DNA of 64,000 bases, taken from assembly GCA_963792365.1 (NCBI GenBank), contig CAWBVW010000006.1, positions 186,001 through 250,000 on the forward strand, given 5' to 3'. This DNA comes from JAOUGY01 sp963792365. Lineage in GTDB: Bacteria > Actinomycetota > Acidimicrobiia > Spongiisociales > ZC4RG35. A model generated the notes under the pieces. It had not been told where the DNA came from, did not search any database, and saw only the letters and a list, made by a program, of their open reading frames with translations. A program made the position numbers and the translations under genes. Of the stretch, positions 51,445-59,797 are shown piece after piece. How positions within the stretch are numbered: position 1 is the first letter of the stretch; every line of letters starts with the position of its first letter.

Positions 51445-52463
51445 CCAACACAGCCATCGTCGGAGCGACCGGTGCGGTCGGTCGCACCATGTTGTCGATC
51501 TTGGAGGAGCGGGACTTCCCGGTTTCCGAGCTGCGACTGCTGGCCTCGGCGCGATCGGCAGGGCAGAAGCTCGAGACTCGCTGGGGCGAGGTCGAAGTCG
51601 AAGACCTGACCACCGCCGACCCGTCCGGTGTCGAGGTTGCCCTGTTCTCAGCCGGGGGCGACCGGTCGCGCGAGTTTGCGCCTGCCTTCGCCAATGCCGG
51701 GGCAGTGGTGGTCGACAACTCGTCTGCGTTCCGAATGGAACCTTCGGTCCCACTGGTTGTCGCCGGCGTCAATGACGCCGATGCCCACGAGCGATCGCGG
51801 GGCATCATCGCCAACCCGAACTGCACCACCATGGCATTGATGATGGCGGTCGGACCGCTGCACCGGGCGGCCGGCTTGGCGTCGATGATCGCCACTTCCT
51901 ACCAGTCTGTGTCGGGGTCGGGGATGAAGGGAATCGAGGAGCTGTTGCGCCAGAACGACAGCTTGCGTCCTACGCCCGAGGCGCTGCAGCTGGGTTCGTG
52001 GGAGGACCCTGGTTCCGAGGTATACGTGCGTCCGATCGGCTTCAACGTCATTCCGTTTGCGGGTGCCGAAAAGGAGCAGGGATACACCGATGAGGAGTGG
52101 AAGCTCGTCAACGAGACGCGCAAGATCCTTGGGTCGCCCTCGATCCTCGTAGAGCCGACGTGTGTTCGTGTGCCGGTTCTCGTGAGTCACGGAATCGCAG
52201 CCACGATGTGGTTCGAGCGGTCGATGACCCGGCCGGAGGCGATCGACTTGCTCGAGGGAGCGCCGGGTGTCCAGGTCTGGGAAGACACCGTGCCCACCCC
52301 GCTCGACGCCGCCGGGATCGACGATGTGCTCGTCGGCCGGGTGCGGGAAACAGTGGGCCGGCCGGGCGGAATCAGCCTGTGGGTCGTAGGCGACAACCTG
52401 CGGAAGGGCGCCGCTCTCAATGCGGTGCAGATAGCCGAGTTGGTGGCCGCTGAAGCGGATTAG
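51441..52463 (+). CDS. asd: Aspartate-semialdehyde dehydrogenase
   Basis: 340 residues. Reduces aspartyl phosphate to the semialdehyde for Lys, Thr, Met and diaminopimelate. NADP-binding GATGAVGRTML, active-site Cys in NPNCTTMALMM, and SGSGMKGIEEL / CVRVPVLVSHG complete the site. Coupled to lysC. Convergent with the LspA-like gene after 63 bp that contain only weak inverted repeats. Confidence 0.96.
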   Translation: MTNTAIVGATGAVGRTMLSILEERDFPVSELRLLASARSAGQKLETRWGEVEVEDLTTADPSGVEVALFSAGGDRSREFAPAFANAGAVVVDNSSAFRMEPSVPLVVAGVNDADAHERSRGIIANPNCTTMALMMAVGPLHRAAGLASMIATSYQSVSGSGMKGIEELLRQNDSLRPTPEALQLGSWEDPGSEVYVRPIGFNVIPFAGAEKEQGYTDEEWKLVNETRKILGSPSILVEPTCVRVPVLVSHGIAATMWFERSMTRPEAIDLLEGAPGVQVWEDTVPTPLDAAGIDDVLVGRVRETVGRPGGISLWVVGDNLRKGAALNAVQIAELVAAEAD

Positions 52464-52526
52464 TGGGCAGCTCAGGGTCCCGAAGTGAAGCAACCGCCAG
52501 GCGGCGGGCAGCGCCCGAGACCCAGT

Positions 52527-52970
52527 TCAGGAAGCCAGACGATGCCGTCGTGTGTGGAACACCGGCTGACGCCAGGCCAGGTGGGTGAGGATCGTCGTCA
52601 CCAGCCACCAGCTCACGGCACCCGTCACCGCCACGTCGGCAATCGAGATCGCCATCGTCGGTGAGGTGCCGGCGAACGTGTCGATCACCGCTGAGCTCAG
52701 CCCGCCGATCATCAGCCCGACGACGGGAGCCGACAGCATCCGGGCATCGAGCAGGATCACGAGCGCGACGATCGACAACACCAGGGCGGTGATCGACACG
52801 ATGGCCACCCAGGGCACCACCGCGAGGGTGCGGTCGATCCCTGCTTTCGATGCAACCACCCATTTCACGACCTGGTCGGTCGCCAGTACCCCACTGACGA
52901 CCGCCAGCATCGGCTGGATCTCTCCACGAACACCCCGATCGTGTGAGAGACCTCCCATCACCCCATACAT
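52527..52970 (-). CDS. LspA-like membrane protein, diverged
   Basis: 147 residues, four hydrophobic segments. It lines up with signal peptidase II in three places: TDQVVKWVV (LspA: DQxxKxxV); GGLSSAVIDTF against GGALGNLIDR, keeping the first catalytic Asp; MAISIADVAVTG against FNxADxAIxxG, keeping the second catalytic Asp. The Asn and Arg of GNxxDR are lost and the loop between the Asp residues is shorter (15 against about 19). So it is a paralogue of lipoprotein signal peptidase that may have altered substrate or be inactive. Start ATG 52970 is uncertain; ATG 52910 is internal. Confidence 0.55.
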   Translation of the reverse strand: MYGVMGGLSHDRGVRGEIQPMLAVVSGVLATDQVVKWVVASKAGIDRTLAVVPWVAIVSITALVLSIVALVILLDARMLSAPVVGLMIGGLSSAVIDTFAGTSPTMAISIADVAVTGAVSWWLVTTILTHLAWRQPVFHTRRHRLAS

Positions 52971-53093
52971 GACTCACCCTTTATGCCAGCAAGCCAATCA
53001 TGCCACCCGGTGGTTACAAATGGCTTACGAATTCTCGTCGATACCTCCCAGTGGCCCCTTCGGCGTATCCTGATCTCAATCGAGAGGAATCTG

Positions 53094-54242
53094 ATGGCTG
53101 TCGGAAGCGCCCTGGGTCTCGTCGTCGATCGCCTCATCGAGCCGGTGGAAGGCGTGCATCGCGCTGTCTTCGATCGGGTGTCGTCGATCGTCGGTCCCGC
53201 CGTGTGGCCGGTTGCGGTGGTACACGACGCCGTGGCTCGCACGGTCTACGGCTCGCTGCGTCTGGGAAGCCGGGTGTTGGGCTGGGGACTGGATGCAACG
53301 CCCCTGTCTCGTACGACTATGTCCGACGATGCGGCCGCGGTGGTCAACGGATTCTATGGAGACGACCCGGGACCATTCGAGCGAGGATTGCGCAGTCCGA
53401 TGGGTTTCCGGAGCGTTGATGGTTCACGGGTTCGGCTGGAGGGGTTGGCCGACGCCTATCCGGATGCCGGCCGTCGCCTCGCGATTCTGGTGCACGGTCT
53501 GGCCGAAACCGAACGTTGTTGGCGCGATCGCGTCGACGCTCCCGGACTCCGGTCGGCTATCGAAGAGAACACCGACGCCACTGCCCTGGCTGTCAGGTAC
53601 AACACCGGGCTCCGGATCTCGGACAACGGTGCCGCGCTGTCCGAACTGCTGGATCATCTGTGCTCGAAGTGGCCCGTGGCGGTCGATTCGATCACTCTCG
53701 TGGGCCATTCCATGGGCGGCCTCGTTCTGCGGAGTGCCGTGCTCGAAGCCGTCGAGTCCGGGCGGGACTGGCCGGCGCGCCTGGAGCAGATCGTGACTCT
53801 CGGAACTCCGCATGGGGGCGCTCCGATGGAGAAGCTCGTCAATGTGGTGGCGTGGGGACTGTCGAAGGTGCCCGAGTCGCGGCCATTTGCGCGCCTTCTC
53901 AATCGTCGGAGCGTGGGTGTGAAGGATCTGAGATACGGTGCGGTCGCGCCCGCCGATTGGGCAGGCTTCGACCCCGACGAGCTGCTCACGGACACGGTCG
54001 GGGCGCATGCACTTCCACCTGAGATCGCCGTACATTTCATCGCAGGTGTCATCACCGACGACCCCGCACATCCTGTGGGTGTCGCCTTAGGCGATCTCCT
54101 CGTACGCCAGAGGAGCGCAGGTGGCGGCGCCAAACTCGATCCCGACGAGCTTCGGGTGCTCGGAGGGCTCAACCACTTCGGCCTGCTTCATCATCCGGAT
54201 GTGGTCGCGCAGGTCACGTCGTGGATCGCCGAGCGGACCTGA
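53094..54242 (+). CDS. Alpha/beta-hydrolase, lipase/esterase-like
   Basis: 382 residues. A helical N-terminus of about 70 residues precedes the hydrolase domain: LAILVHGLAETERCW (oxyanion hole), TLVGHSMGGLVLR with nucleophile Ser, TLGTPHGGAPMEKLVN, and a C-terminal LGGLNHFGLL with the likely catalytic His. The TPHGGAP stretch is typical of triacylglycerol lipase/PGAP1-type hydrolases. No signal peptide is obvious. Start ATG 53094 with GAGAGGAA upstream; a TATCCT (about 53066-53071) may be the -10. Substrate unknown. Confidence 0.82.
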   Translation: MAVGSALGLVVDRLIEPVEGVHRAVFDRVSSIVGPAVWPVAVVHDAVARTVYGSLRLGSRVLGWGLDATPLSRTTMSDDAAAVVNGFYGDDPGPFERGLRSPMGFRSVDGSRVRLEGLADAYPDAGRRLAILVHGLAETERCWRDRVDAPGLRSAIEENTDATALAVRYNTGLRISDNGAALSELLDHLCSKWPVAVDSITLVGHSMGGLVLRSAVLEAVESGRDWPARLEQIVTLGTPHGGAPMEKLVNVVAWGLSKVPESRPFARLLNRRSVGVKDLRYGAVAPADWAGFDPDELLTDTVGAHALPPEIAVHFIAGVITDDPAHPVGVALGDLLVRQRSAGGGAKLDPDELRVLGGLNHFGLLHHPDVVAQVTSWIAERT

Positions 54243-54261
54243 GTCGGGCGGAGCTCGGCTG

Positions 54262-54267
54262 TAGCAT
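54262..54267 (+). promoter_or_regulatory. Leaderless-type -10 (TAGCAT) of the SARP gene
   Basis: TAGCAT, 6 nt, then GTG at 54274. Confidence 0.5.
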
Positions 54268-54273
54268 CCGGGC

Positions 54274-55329
54274 GTGGAGGTACGACTGCTCGGGCATGTG
54301 GAGGCCGCCGACGACCGCGGCGCCGTAGCCCTGGGCGGCCGAACACAGGCCGCACTCCTCGCGATTCTCGCCCTCGACTCACCAAGTATGGTCGACCGCG
54401 ATCGGATCGCCGCCAACCTCTGGAACGACCGGGCACCCCAGGATCCCGATGCCAGCCTCCAGGTTGCCATATCTCGGCTTCGCAAGGCTCTCGGTCCAGA
54501 CGCGGTGGAGACCGGCCCTTCGGGATACCGTCTCGCGCTGGGCCCGGAGCGCATCGACGTCGAGCGGTTCCGACGACACACGCTCCGAGGTCGGCGATCG
54601 CTCGAAGATGGTGAGGCGGGTCGGGCCGGGGAGGGACTCCGGCAGGCGCTGGCCCAATGGCGTGGCGCCCCACTCGCAGACCTCCGCCGGTACGAGTTCG
54701 CGGTACGGGCGGCGGCTGTTCTCGAAGAGGAGCGGCTGTCGGTGGTCGAGACGCTCATGGAGGCCGAACTGGCCGCGGGACGACACGAGCATGTCATGGC
54801 GGATCTCGCCGGTCTCGTCGAGACCTATCCGCTCCGCGAGCGGCTTTGGGGACTGCACATGATGGCGCTGTATCGATCCGGCCGGCAGGCTGACGCCTTG
54901 AGGGCATTCACCAAGCTGCGGAACCTCCTGGCGGAGGAGTTGGGGGTGGTTCCGTCTGCGGATCTGGTCGAACTGGAGGAACGCATCCTCATGCAGGATC
55001 CCACGCTCGACGTGGCCCTCGACGCGCCCGCCGAGCAGGGCGACAGTCCTGGCGGCGAAGGTGTGTCCTTCTCCACCGGCGAAGTGGTCATCGAGGAAGG
55101 TGCCCCCTCCGACACCGTGTACTGGATCGAGGAAGGCACGATCCAGATCTACCGTGCCGGGCCGGGTGGAGACTCCGTGCTGGCCGAGCTCGGTCCCGGT
55201 CGCTACTTCGGAGAGCTCGCAGGCCTCCTCGGCATTCGTCGTACGGCCTCGGCCAGAGCCGTCACTCCTGTCCGGCTCACGACCCACACGATCGAAGGGT
55301 TCCGTCGCCGCCTGGCGGAGGGCGAATAG
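54274..55329 (+). CDS. SARP-type regulator with C-terminal cNMP-binding domain
   Basis: 351 residues with three parts. Residues 1-95 are an OmpR-type winged helix (EVRLLGHVEA, GGRTQAALLAILAL, DPDASLQVAISRLRKAL). Residues about 100-245 are the BTAD helical repeat domain (FRRHTLRG, LYRSGRQADALRAFTKLRNLLAEELGVVPS). Residues 255-351 look like a cyclic-nucleotide-binding fold: GEVVIEEGAPSDTVYWIEEGTIQIY, GPGRYFGELAGLLGIRRTASARA. SARP proteins activate secondary-metabolism or stress genes; this one likely senses cAMP/cGMP or a related ligand. The phosphate-binding cassette FGELAGLLGIRRTASA keeps the Glu and Arg. Start GTG 54274. Target genes unknown. Confidence 0.85.
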   Translation: MEVRLLGHVEAADDRGAVALGGRTQAALLAILALDSPSMVDRDRIAANLWNDRAPQDPDASLQVAISRLRKALGPDAVETGPSGYRLALGPERIDVERFRRHTLRGRRSLEDGEAGRAGEGLRQALAQWRGAPLADLRRYEFAVRAAAVLEEERLSVVETLMEAELAAGRHEHVMADLAGLVETYPLRERLWGLHMMALYRSGRQADALRAFTKLRNLLAEELGVVPSADLVELEERILMQDPTLDVALDAPAEQGDSPGGEGVSFSTGEVVIEEGAPSDTVYWIEEGTIQIYRAGPGGDSVLAELGPGRYFGELAGLLGIRRTASARAVTPVRLTTHTIEGFRRRLAEGE

Positions 55330-55350
55330 GACGGCCTGCCGGGTGGACGC

Positions 55351-56073
55351 CTAGGGGAGGTGGGACGTCACCGCGCGGTGATGAGCATCGAGGGCGTCGG
55401 AGAGCGCGTTGAGGTCGCCCGACAGCGCGGCATCCCTGATCCTCCGATGTAGGTCGAGTTGCGGTGCGAAGTTCGTCGGCTCCAGCCACGCCGGTGACTC
55501 CCCCGACCGAACCCAGCCTGCGTACGTGATCTGATGGATCCGCCGATGCACCTCCTCGAACAGCGCCACGATGTATCGGTTCTTGGTGGCGCGCATCACG
55601 GCCAGGTGGAACTGGGCGTCGGCCTCGATGAACTCACCCACCGAGCTGGGTGCATCTTCGAGTCGGGCGAAGGCGGACTCGACTGCGGTCGAGTCGAAAT
55701 CGGGTAGACGAAGCCCTTCCACCAATGATCGTTCCACCCAGTGCAGCATCTCGGCCAGCTCGGGCCCGGAGGTCCGGTTGGGTTCTTGAGCCAGCATGAA
55801 TGCAGTCCCCGGTGCCGATGCCGAGCGGGCCCGGACGTACGCTCCGGACCCCTGCCGAACCTCGATGAGGCCGGTGATCGACAGGATCCGTAGCGCCTGG
55901 CTGATGGTTGCCCGGCTGGTTGAGAGCATGCCGGCCAGGTCGCGTTCGGAGGGAAGCCGGTCGCCGACCATGAGCTGGTTTTCGTCGATGTAGGCCCTGA
56001 GACGGCCCGCCACCTCGTCGGACAACCGCGTGGGGGTCACCGGCTCCAGGGCTCCGGTCCTGTGGAGAGCCAC
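55351..56073 (-). CDS. GntR-family (FadR-type) regulator
   Basis: 240 residues. The N-terminal winged helix is PTRLSDEVAGRLRAYIDENQLMVGDRLPSERDLAGMLSTSRATISQALRIL (core: DRLPSERDLAGMLSTSR). The C-terminal FCD helical domain binds an effector, usually a carboxylic acid: its His/Asp metal ligands are suggested by DAQFHLAVMRAT and DLHRRIRDA/DAHHRAVTSH. The GTG at 56073 has TATCGT 6 nt upstream; the longer frame to 56439 overlaps the divergent dehydrogenase. It faces the cluster from 56174 and a perfect inverted repeat lies between them, so it probably controls it. Confidence 0.9.
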   Translation of the reverse strand: MALHRTGALEPVTPTRLSDEVAGRLRAYIDENQLMVGDRLPSERDLAGMLSTSRATISQALRILSITGLIEVRQGSGAYVRARSASAPGTAFMLAQEPNRTSGPELAEMLHWVERSLVEGLRLPDFDSTAVESAFARLEDAPSSVGEFIEADAQFHLAVMRATKNRYIVALFEEVHRRIHQITYAGWVRSGESPAWLEPTNFAPQLDLHRRIRDAALSGDLNALSDALDAHHRAVTSHLP

Positions 56074-56079
56074 GCCCCG

Positions 56080-56085
56080 ACGATA
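56080..56085 (-). promoter_or_regulatory. Leaderless-type -10 (TATCGT) of the GntR gene
   Basis: TATCGT, 6 nt, then GTG at 56073 on the minus strand. Confidence 0.5.
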
Positions 56086-56099
56086 CCCGGCAGAGCGAG

Positions 56100-56126
56100 G
56101 AATTGGCCAGGTGGCTGGGCCAATTC
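56100..56126. promoter_or_regulatory. Candidate GntR operator
   Basis: Perfect 9-bp inverted repeat GAATTGGCC (56100-56108), 9-nt spacer, GGCCAATTC (56118-56126), between the divergent GntR gene and the dehydrogenase. It sits 27-53 bp from the GntR start and just before a TAGGCT (56140-56145) that is the likely -10 of the dehydrogenase operon. This is the best regulatory site in the window. Confidence 0.6.
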
Positions 56127-56173
56127 TGGTTTCAACCGATAGGCTTTCGTCAAAGCGAAGGGAGCCCGCACGC

Positions 56174-57049
56174 ATGAAACTGGGTTGGATCGGATTGGGT
56201 GACATGGGGCAGGTGATCGTGCCGCGCCTCATCGAGGCGGGACACACCGTCGCCGGATGGAATCGAACGGCCTCCAAGGCCGACCCGCTCATGGAATTGG
56301 GAATGCGCTTGGCCGAGTCTCCCCGGGAGCTGGCCGCTGAATCGGAGATCTGTTTCTCGATGGTCACCGACGCCAACGCCGTCGAGGCGATTGCGCTCGG
56401 AGAGGAGGGTGTGATCTCGGGACTGTCGGCGGATGGCATCTACCTCGACATGAGCACGATCGACCCTCAGGTGAGCCGCAACCTGTCTGCAGCGTTTGCG
56501 GAACGTGGTCTGGTGATGATGGACGCACCGATCTCCGGCAGTCCTGTGACGATCGCGCAGGGGTCGGCGTCGACGATGGTCGGCGGCGACGGGTCGGCGT
56601 ACGAGCGCGTGAAGCCGGTCCTCCTCGACATCGGATCGAAGGTGAGTCGCATCGGCGCGTCGGGCACGGCGGTGCAGATGAAGGTGGCGATCAACCTGGC
56701 ATTGATCGTCGAGATGGTGGCTTTCTGTGAGGCCGTCGCCCTGGCCGAGAAGGGCGGAGTGGATCGTGCCGTGGCCGTCGACGCCATGCTCAAGTCGGTG
56801 GTTGCGTCTCCGGTGATGGGGTACAGGGGGCCCTTCATTCTCGAGATGCCCGACAAGCCCCTGGCCGACGTGACTCTTCAGCAGAAGGACATGGTGCTGG
56901 CACTCGAAGTTGCGCGGAGGCAGGGCTCACCGGCTCCACTCGGGGCGGTCGCCAACGAGTTGCTGAACGCCTGCCGCGGGCTCGGGATCGACCATCGCGA
57001 CTTTGTGACCGTGTTCGATGTGTATCACATGCTCGGAGGTGGACGATGA
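56174..57049 (+). CDS. NAD-dependent beta-hydroxyacid dehydrogenase
   Basis: 291 residues. Member of the 3-hydroxyisobutyrate/tartronate-semialdehyde reductase group. GWIGLGDMGQVIV is the Rossmann loop; DMSTIDPQ and DAPISGSPVTIAQGSASTMVGG are the substrate-binding motif; KVAINLALI carries the catalytic Lys. Substrate not assigned. Start ATG 56174 with GAAGGGAG upstream. ATGA overlap with the cupin gene. First gene of the cluster leading to the selenoprotein. Confidence 0.92.
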   Translation: MKLGWIGLGDMGQVIVPRLIEAGHTVAGWNRTASKADPLMELGMRLAESPRELAAESEICFSMVTDANAVEAIALGEEGVISGLSADGIYLDMSTIDPQVSRNLSAAFAERGLVMMDAPISGSPVTIAQGSASTMVGGDGSAYERVKPVLLDIGSKVSRIGASGTAVQMKVAINLALIVEMVAFCEAVALAEKGGVDRAVAVDAMLKSVVASPVMGYRGPFILEMPDKPLADVTLQQKDMVLALEVARRQGSPAPLGAVANELLNACRGLGIDHRDFVTVFDVYHMLGGGR

Positions 57050-57441
57050 CCGAGCGCTTCAAAACGAATCTCTCCGAGGTTCCGATCGTCGGTGGGCTTC
57101 GCGAGGACGAAGGCTGGGTCGACATGCAGGTGCAGTTCCTCATCGATCAGGCGACCGTGGGTGTCGAAGACTTCCTGCTCGGATGGACCGTGCTTCCTCC
57201 CGGAGCGCGCCACGACCGTCACCTCCACCGCAACGCAGACGAGTTCTTCATCGTGCTTCAAGGCTCGGGGCACATCTACACCGACGACGGCACGGCTCCT
57301 TCATCGAAGGGCGACGTGATCTGGACCCCGAGGGACAAGTCACACGGATTCGACAACACGGGAGATGAAGACGTCGTTCTCGTCTGGGGATGGAACGGCT
57401 GCGGGTCGCTCGAGGATTCTGGCTACGAGGTCGCAGAGTGA
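57046..57441 (+). CDS. Cupin-domain protein
   Basis: 131 residues, single beta-barrel cupin. Metal site is suggested by HDRHLHRNADEFFIVLQG (HxH...E) and by KSHGFDN (His). Could be a sugar-acid or keto-acid isomerase, dioxygenase or decarboxylase-like; the substrate is unknown. Overlaps both neighbours (ATGA before, GTGA after), so it is made with the dehydrogenase and the hydratase-like enzyme. Confidence 0.85.
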   Translation: MTERFKTNLSEVPIVGGLREDEGWVDMQVQFLIDQATVGVEDFLLGWTVLPPGARHDRHLHRNADEFFIVLQGSGHIYTDDGTAPSSKGDVIWTPRDKSHGFDNTGDEDVVLVWGWNGCGSLEDSGYEVAE

Positions 57442-58145
57442 CCCGCGTCTGGGAGGACCCGCGGGTCGCCGTCGGGCTCCCGACCATGCTTGAGGCACGA
57501 CGGCAGGCACTGGAATCCGGTGCGACTGCCGTTGGGTGGAAGGTCGGTTTCGGGGCGCCCGCATCGCTGGAGTTGATGAAGATCGAGGCTCCCGTGATGG
57601 GCTACATGACCGACAAAACGATCGTTCCCACCGGTTCCCAAATCTCGCTCGACGGATGGACCAGGCCGGTGGTCGAGTTCGAGGTGGCTGCTTACATCGG
57701 GTCGGATCTCGGGCCTGGGGCCACTCCGGATGAGGCACGTGCAGCAGTATCGGCGCTCGGTCCAGCGATAGAGCTGGCGGACATCGACCTCCCCATCGAG
57801 CCCGAATCCGTGTCGGACATCGTGGCCGGCAACATCTTCCACAAGGCCGTGATCCTGGGTGTGCCCGACCCGAGCCGGGCCGGCATCGACATCTCCGGTC
57901 TCACCGCCCGCATCGTGGTCGATGGAGATGAGCGATGGACCGTGACCGAGCTCGAGGAGTTGACGGGTGCCTACCCCGACGTCGTTGCGACGGTCGCCGA
58001 CACCCTGGCATCTGCCGGTGAGTTGCTTCGGGCCGGCGATCTCATCATCATGGGTTCGGTGATCCCACCGGTACCCGGTGGTGACGGAACCGTGTTTGCG
58101 TTCGCCCTCGAACCGCTTGCCGAGATCACGATCCGCTGTGCCTGA
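57438..58145 (+). CDS. 2-keto-4-pentenoate hydratase-like (FAH superfamily)
   Basis: 235 residues. Similar to MhpD/HpaH hydratases and related decarboxylases: ATAVGWKVGFGAPASLELM, PVMGYMTD, RPVVEFEVAAYIGSDL (metal-binding Glu residues in E-x-E), PAIELADID and GNIFHKAVILG. Start GTG 57438, GTGA overlap with the cupin. With the dehydrogenase and cupin it suggests catabolism of an unsaturated or keto acid. 187 bp without a gene follow, including a hairpin at 58258-58280. Confidence 0.87.
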   Translation: MTRVWEDPRVAVGLPTMLEARRQALESGATAVGWKVGFGAPASLELMKIEAPVMGYMTDKTIVPTGSQISLDGWTRPVVEFEVAAYIGSDLGPGATPDEARAAVSALGPAIELADIDLPIEPESVSDIVAGNIFHKAVILGVPDPSRAGIDISGLTARIVVDGDERWTVTELEELTGAYPDVVATVADTLASAGELLRAGDLIIMGSVIPPVPGGDGTVFAFALEPLAEITIRCA

Positions 58146-58257
58146 CCGCCGCCGCGGAACGAGCGGGGGCTAGCCGGCTCGGATCGTCGCCGCACCCGTG
58201 TGGGTAGTGGCGCCGGCGGCTCTTCAGTGCGCCTGACCCGGTCGCCGCCGGGCTCCG

Positions 58258-58280
58258 TCTGGCATCTCCGAAGATCCAGA
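58258..58280 (+). terminator. Hairpin between hydratase and CxxC genes
   Basis: TCTGG-c-ATCT, loop ccga, AGAT-CCAGA with one bulged C. No T-run. It may end the first transcript, while TACCGT (58321-58326) starts the next. Confidence 0.35.
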
Positions 58281-58320
58281 CACGGCCGGCTCTGCCCGCC
58301 TTTGGTCGGAGCCCGTCCGC

Positions 58321-58326
58321 TACCGT
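58321..58326 (+). promoter_or_regulatory. Leaderless-type -10 (TACCGT) of CxxC gene
   Basis: TACCGT, 6 nt, then GTG at 58333. It gives the CxxC-selenoprotein pair a promoter of its own. Confidence 0.5.
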
Positions 58327-58332
58327 CGCATC

Positions 58333-59769
58333 GTGACCGTGGATCATTTGCCCGATGGGCTCGTCGCTGTGGTGAAGGAGGACTGTCCTACCTGCCACCT
58401 GGTCATCCCTGCCATGAGCCAGATCCTCGACGGTCCCGGGCTGACGGTTGTGACCCAGGACCGTCCCGATTGGCCGCCCGGTTTTTCCGCACTCGATGAC
58501 TCAAACCTCGAGGTGTCCTGGCGGCTGCAAACTGAGACCACTCCCACGCTGTATCGAATCGAGGACGGCGCCGTTGTCGATTCTGCCGTGGGCTGGCACA
58601 GGCAACGGTGGGAATCCGTGTCCGGCCTCACCGATCTGGCGCCGGAGCTTCCTGAGCAGCGGCCGGGGTGCGGCTCGAAGATCTTCGAGCCAGGCATTCA
58701 CGAAGAGCTCGTCCGCCGCCACTCGGGGAGCCGGCTCCGGTCACGGTTCGTGGAGCTCGGCGCATCGGAAGATGTTTTCGAAGCGATGTTTGCCCGGGGG
58801 TGGTCCGACGGGCTACCGCTTGTTCCGCCCACGGAGGACCGTGTGGAGCGGATGCTGGCCGGGACGACGCGAGATCCTGCCGAAGTCGTGTGCATCATGC
58901 CGCCCGACCTCGTGGAGTGCACCGTCGAGAAGGTGGCGATCAACGCCGTGATGGCAGGGTGTCTCCCCGCGTACCTACCCGTCGTCCTTGCCGCCGTCGA
59001 GGCCGCCGCCACCGACACGTTCAACATTCATGGGGTCGCAGCCACCACCTACTTCGTTGGCCCGGTGCTCGTCGTGAACGGTCCCATTCGTGAGCGGATC
59101 GGAATGAACTCGGCGATGGGTGCGCTCGGGCCCGGCAACCGCGCCAATGCCACCATCGGTCGCGCCCTCAACCTCGTGATCCGCAACGTGGGTGGCTCGG
59201 TTCCAGGTGGTGTCGATCGTTCGACCCTTGGAGCGCCTTCGAAGCTCACCATGTGCTTTGCAGAAGCGGAAGAGGGCTCACCATGGGCATCGCTGGCGGT
59301 CGAGCGTGGCTTCTCGCCCGAGGCGGATGTCGTCACGGTGTTCGCCGGCCACGGACCGCACGAGATCGTCGACCAGAAGTCCCGGACTCCGGAGTCGCTT
59401 GCGCGTTCGTTCGCCCTCCAGCTTCGAACCGTGTGGCACCCCAAACTTGCGCAACGATTCGATGCCCTGGTCGTGGTCGTTCCCGAGCATGCCCGGACCT
59501 TTGCCGAGGCTGGCTGGTCCAAGGCAAGGCTGCGTGATGAGATTCAGGAGTTGCTGACCGTCCCCGGCGATGAACTGATCGGCGGCGCCGGAGGCATCGC
59601 GGAGGGGATTCCGGACGCCTTTGCCGGCAAGATGATCCCCAAGTTCAGGGACGGGGGGCTGTGGTTCGTGCGGGCCGGCGGCACAGCCGGGATGTTCTCT
59701 GGCATCATTGGTGGATGGTCGAGCGGTCCAGGGGGATCAGAAATGACATCGATCGAGGTCACCTCGTGA
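58333..59769 (+). CDS. CxxC (thioredoxin-like) protein accompanying UGSC protein
   Basis: 478 residues. The first about 115 look thioredoxin-like, with a Cys-Pro-Thr-Cys at 18-21 (KEDCPTCHLVIPAM). A long second domain follows (from about 155): FARGWSDGLPLVPPTEDRVERML, VAINAVMAGCLPAYLPVVLAAVEAA, MNSAMGALGPGNRANATIGRAL and VVPEHARTFAEAGWSK. No known activity. CGSK occurs at about residue 116. I recall proteins of this type next to UGSC proteins, and the gap of 28 bp here supports co-expression. The pair might form a redox system, with the CxxC reducing or being reduced by Sec (inference). Confidence 0.7.
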   Translation: MTVDHLPDGLVAVVKEDCPTCHLVIPAMSQILDGPGLTVVTQDRPDWPPGFSALDDSNLEVSWRLQTETTPTLYRIEDGAVVDSAVGWHRQRWESVSGLTDLAPELPEQRPGCGSKIFEPGIHEELVRRHSGSRLRSRFVELGASEDVFEAMFARGWSDGLPLVPPTEDRVERMLAGTTRDPAEVVCIMPPDLVECTVEKVAINAVMAGCLPAYLPVVLAAVEAAATDTFNIHGVAATTYFVGPVLVVNGPIRERIGMNSAMGALGPGNRANATIGRALNLVIRNVGGSVPGGVDRSTLGAPSKLTMCFAEAEEGSPWASLAVERGFSPEADVVTVFAGHGPHEIVDQKSRTPESLARSFALQLRTVWHPKLAQRFDALVVVVPEHARTFAEAGWSKARLRDEIQELLTVPGDELIGGAGGIAEGIPDAFAGKMIPKFRDGGLWFVRAGGTAGMFSGIIGGWSSGPGGSEMTSIEVTS

Positions 59770-59797
59770 CCTTTGTGCACACCGAGAGGAGCGGCCT

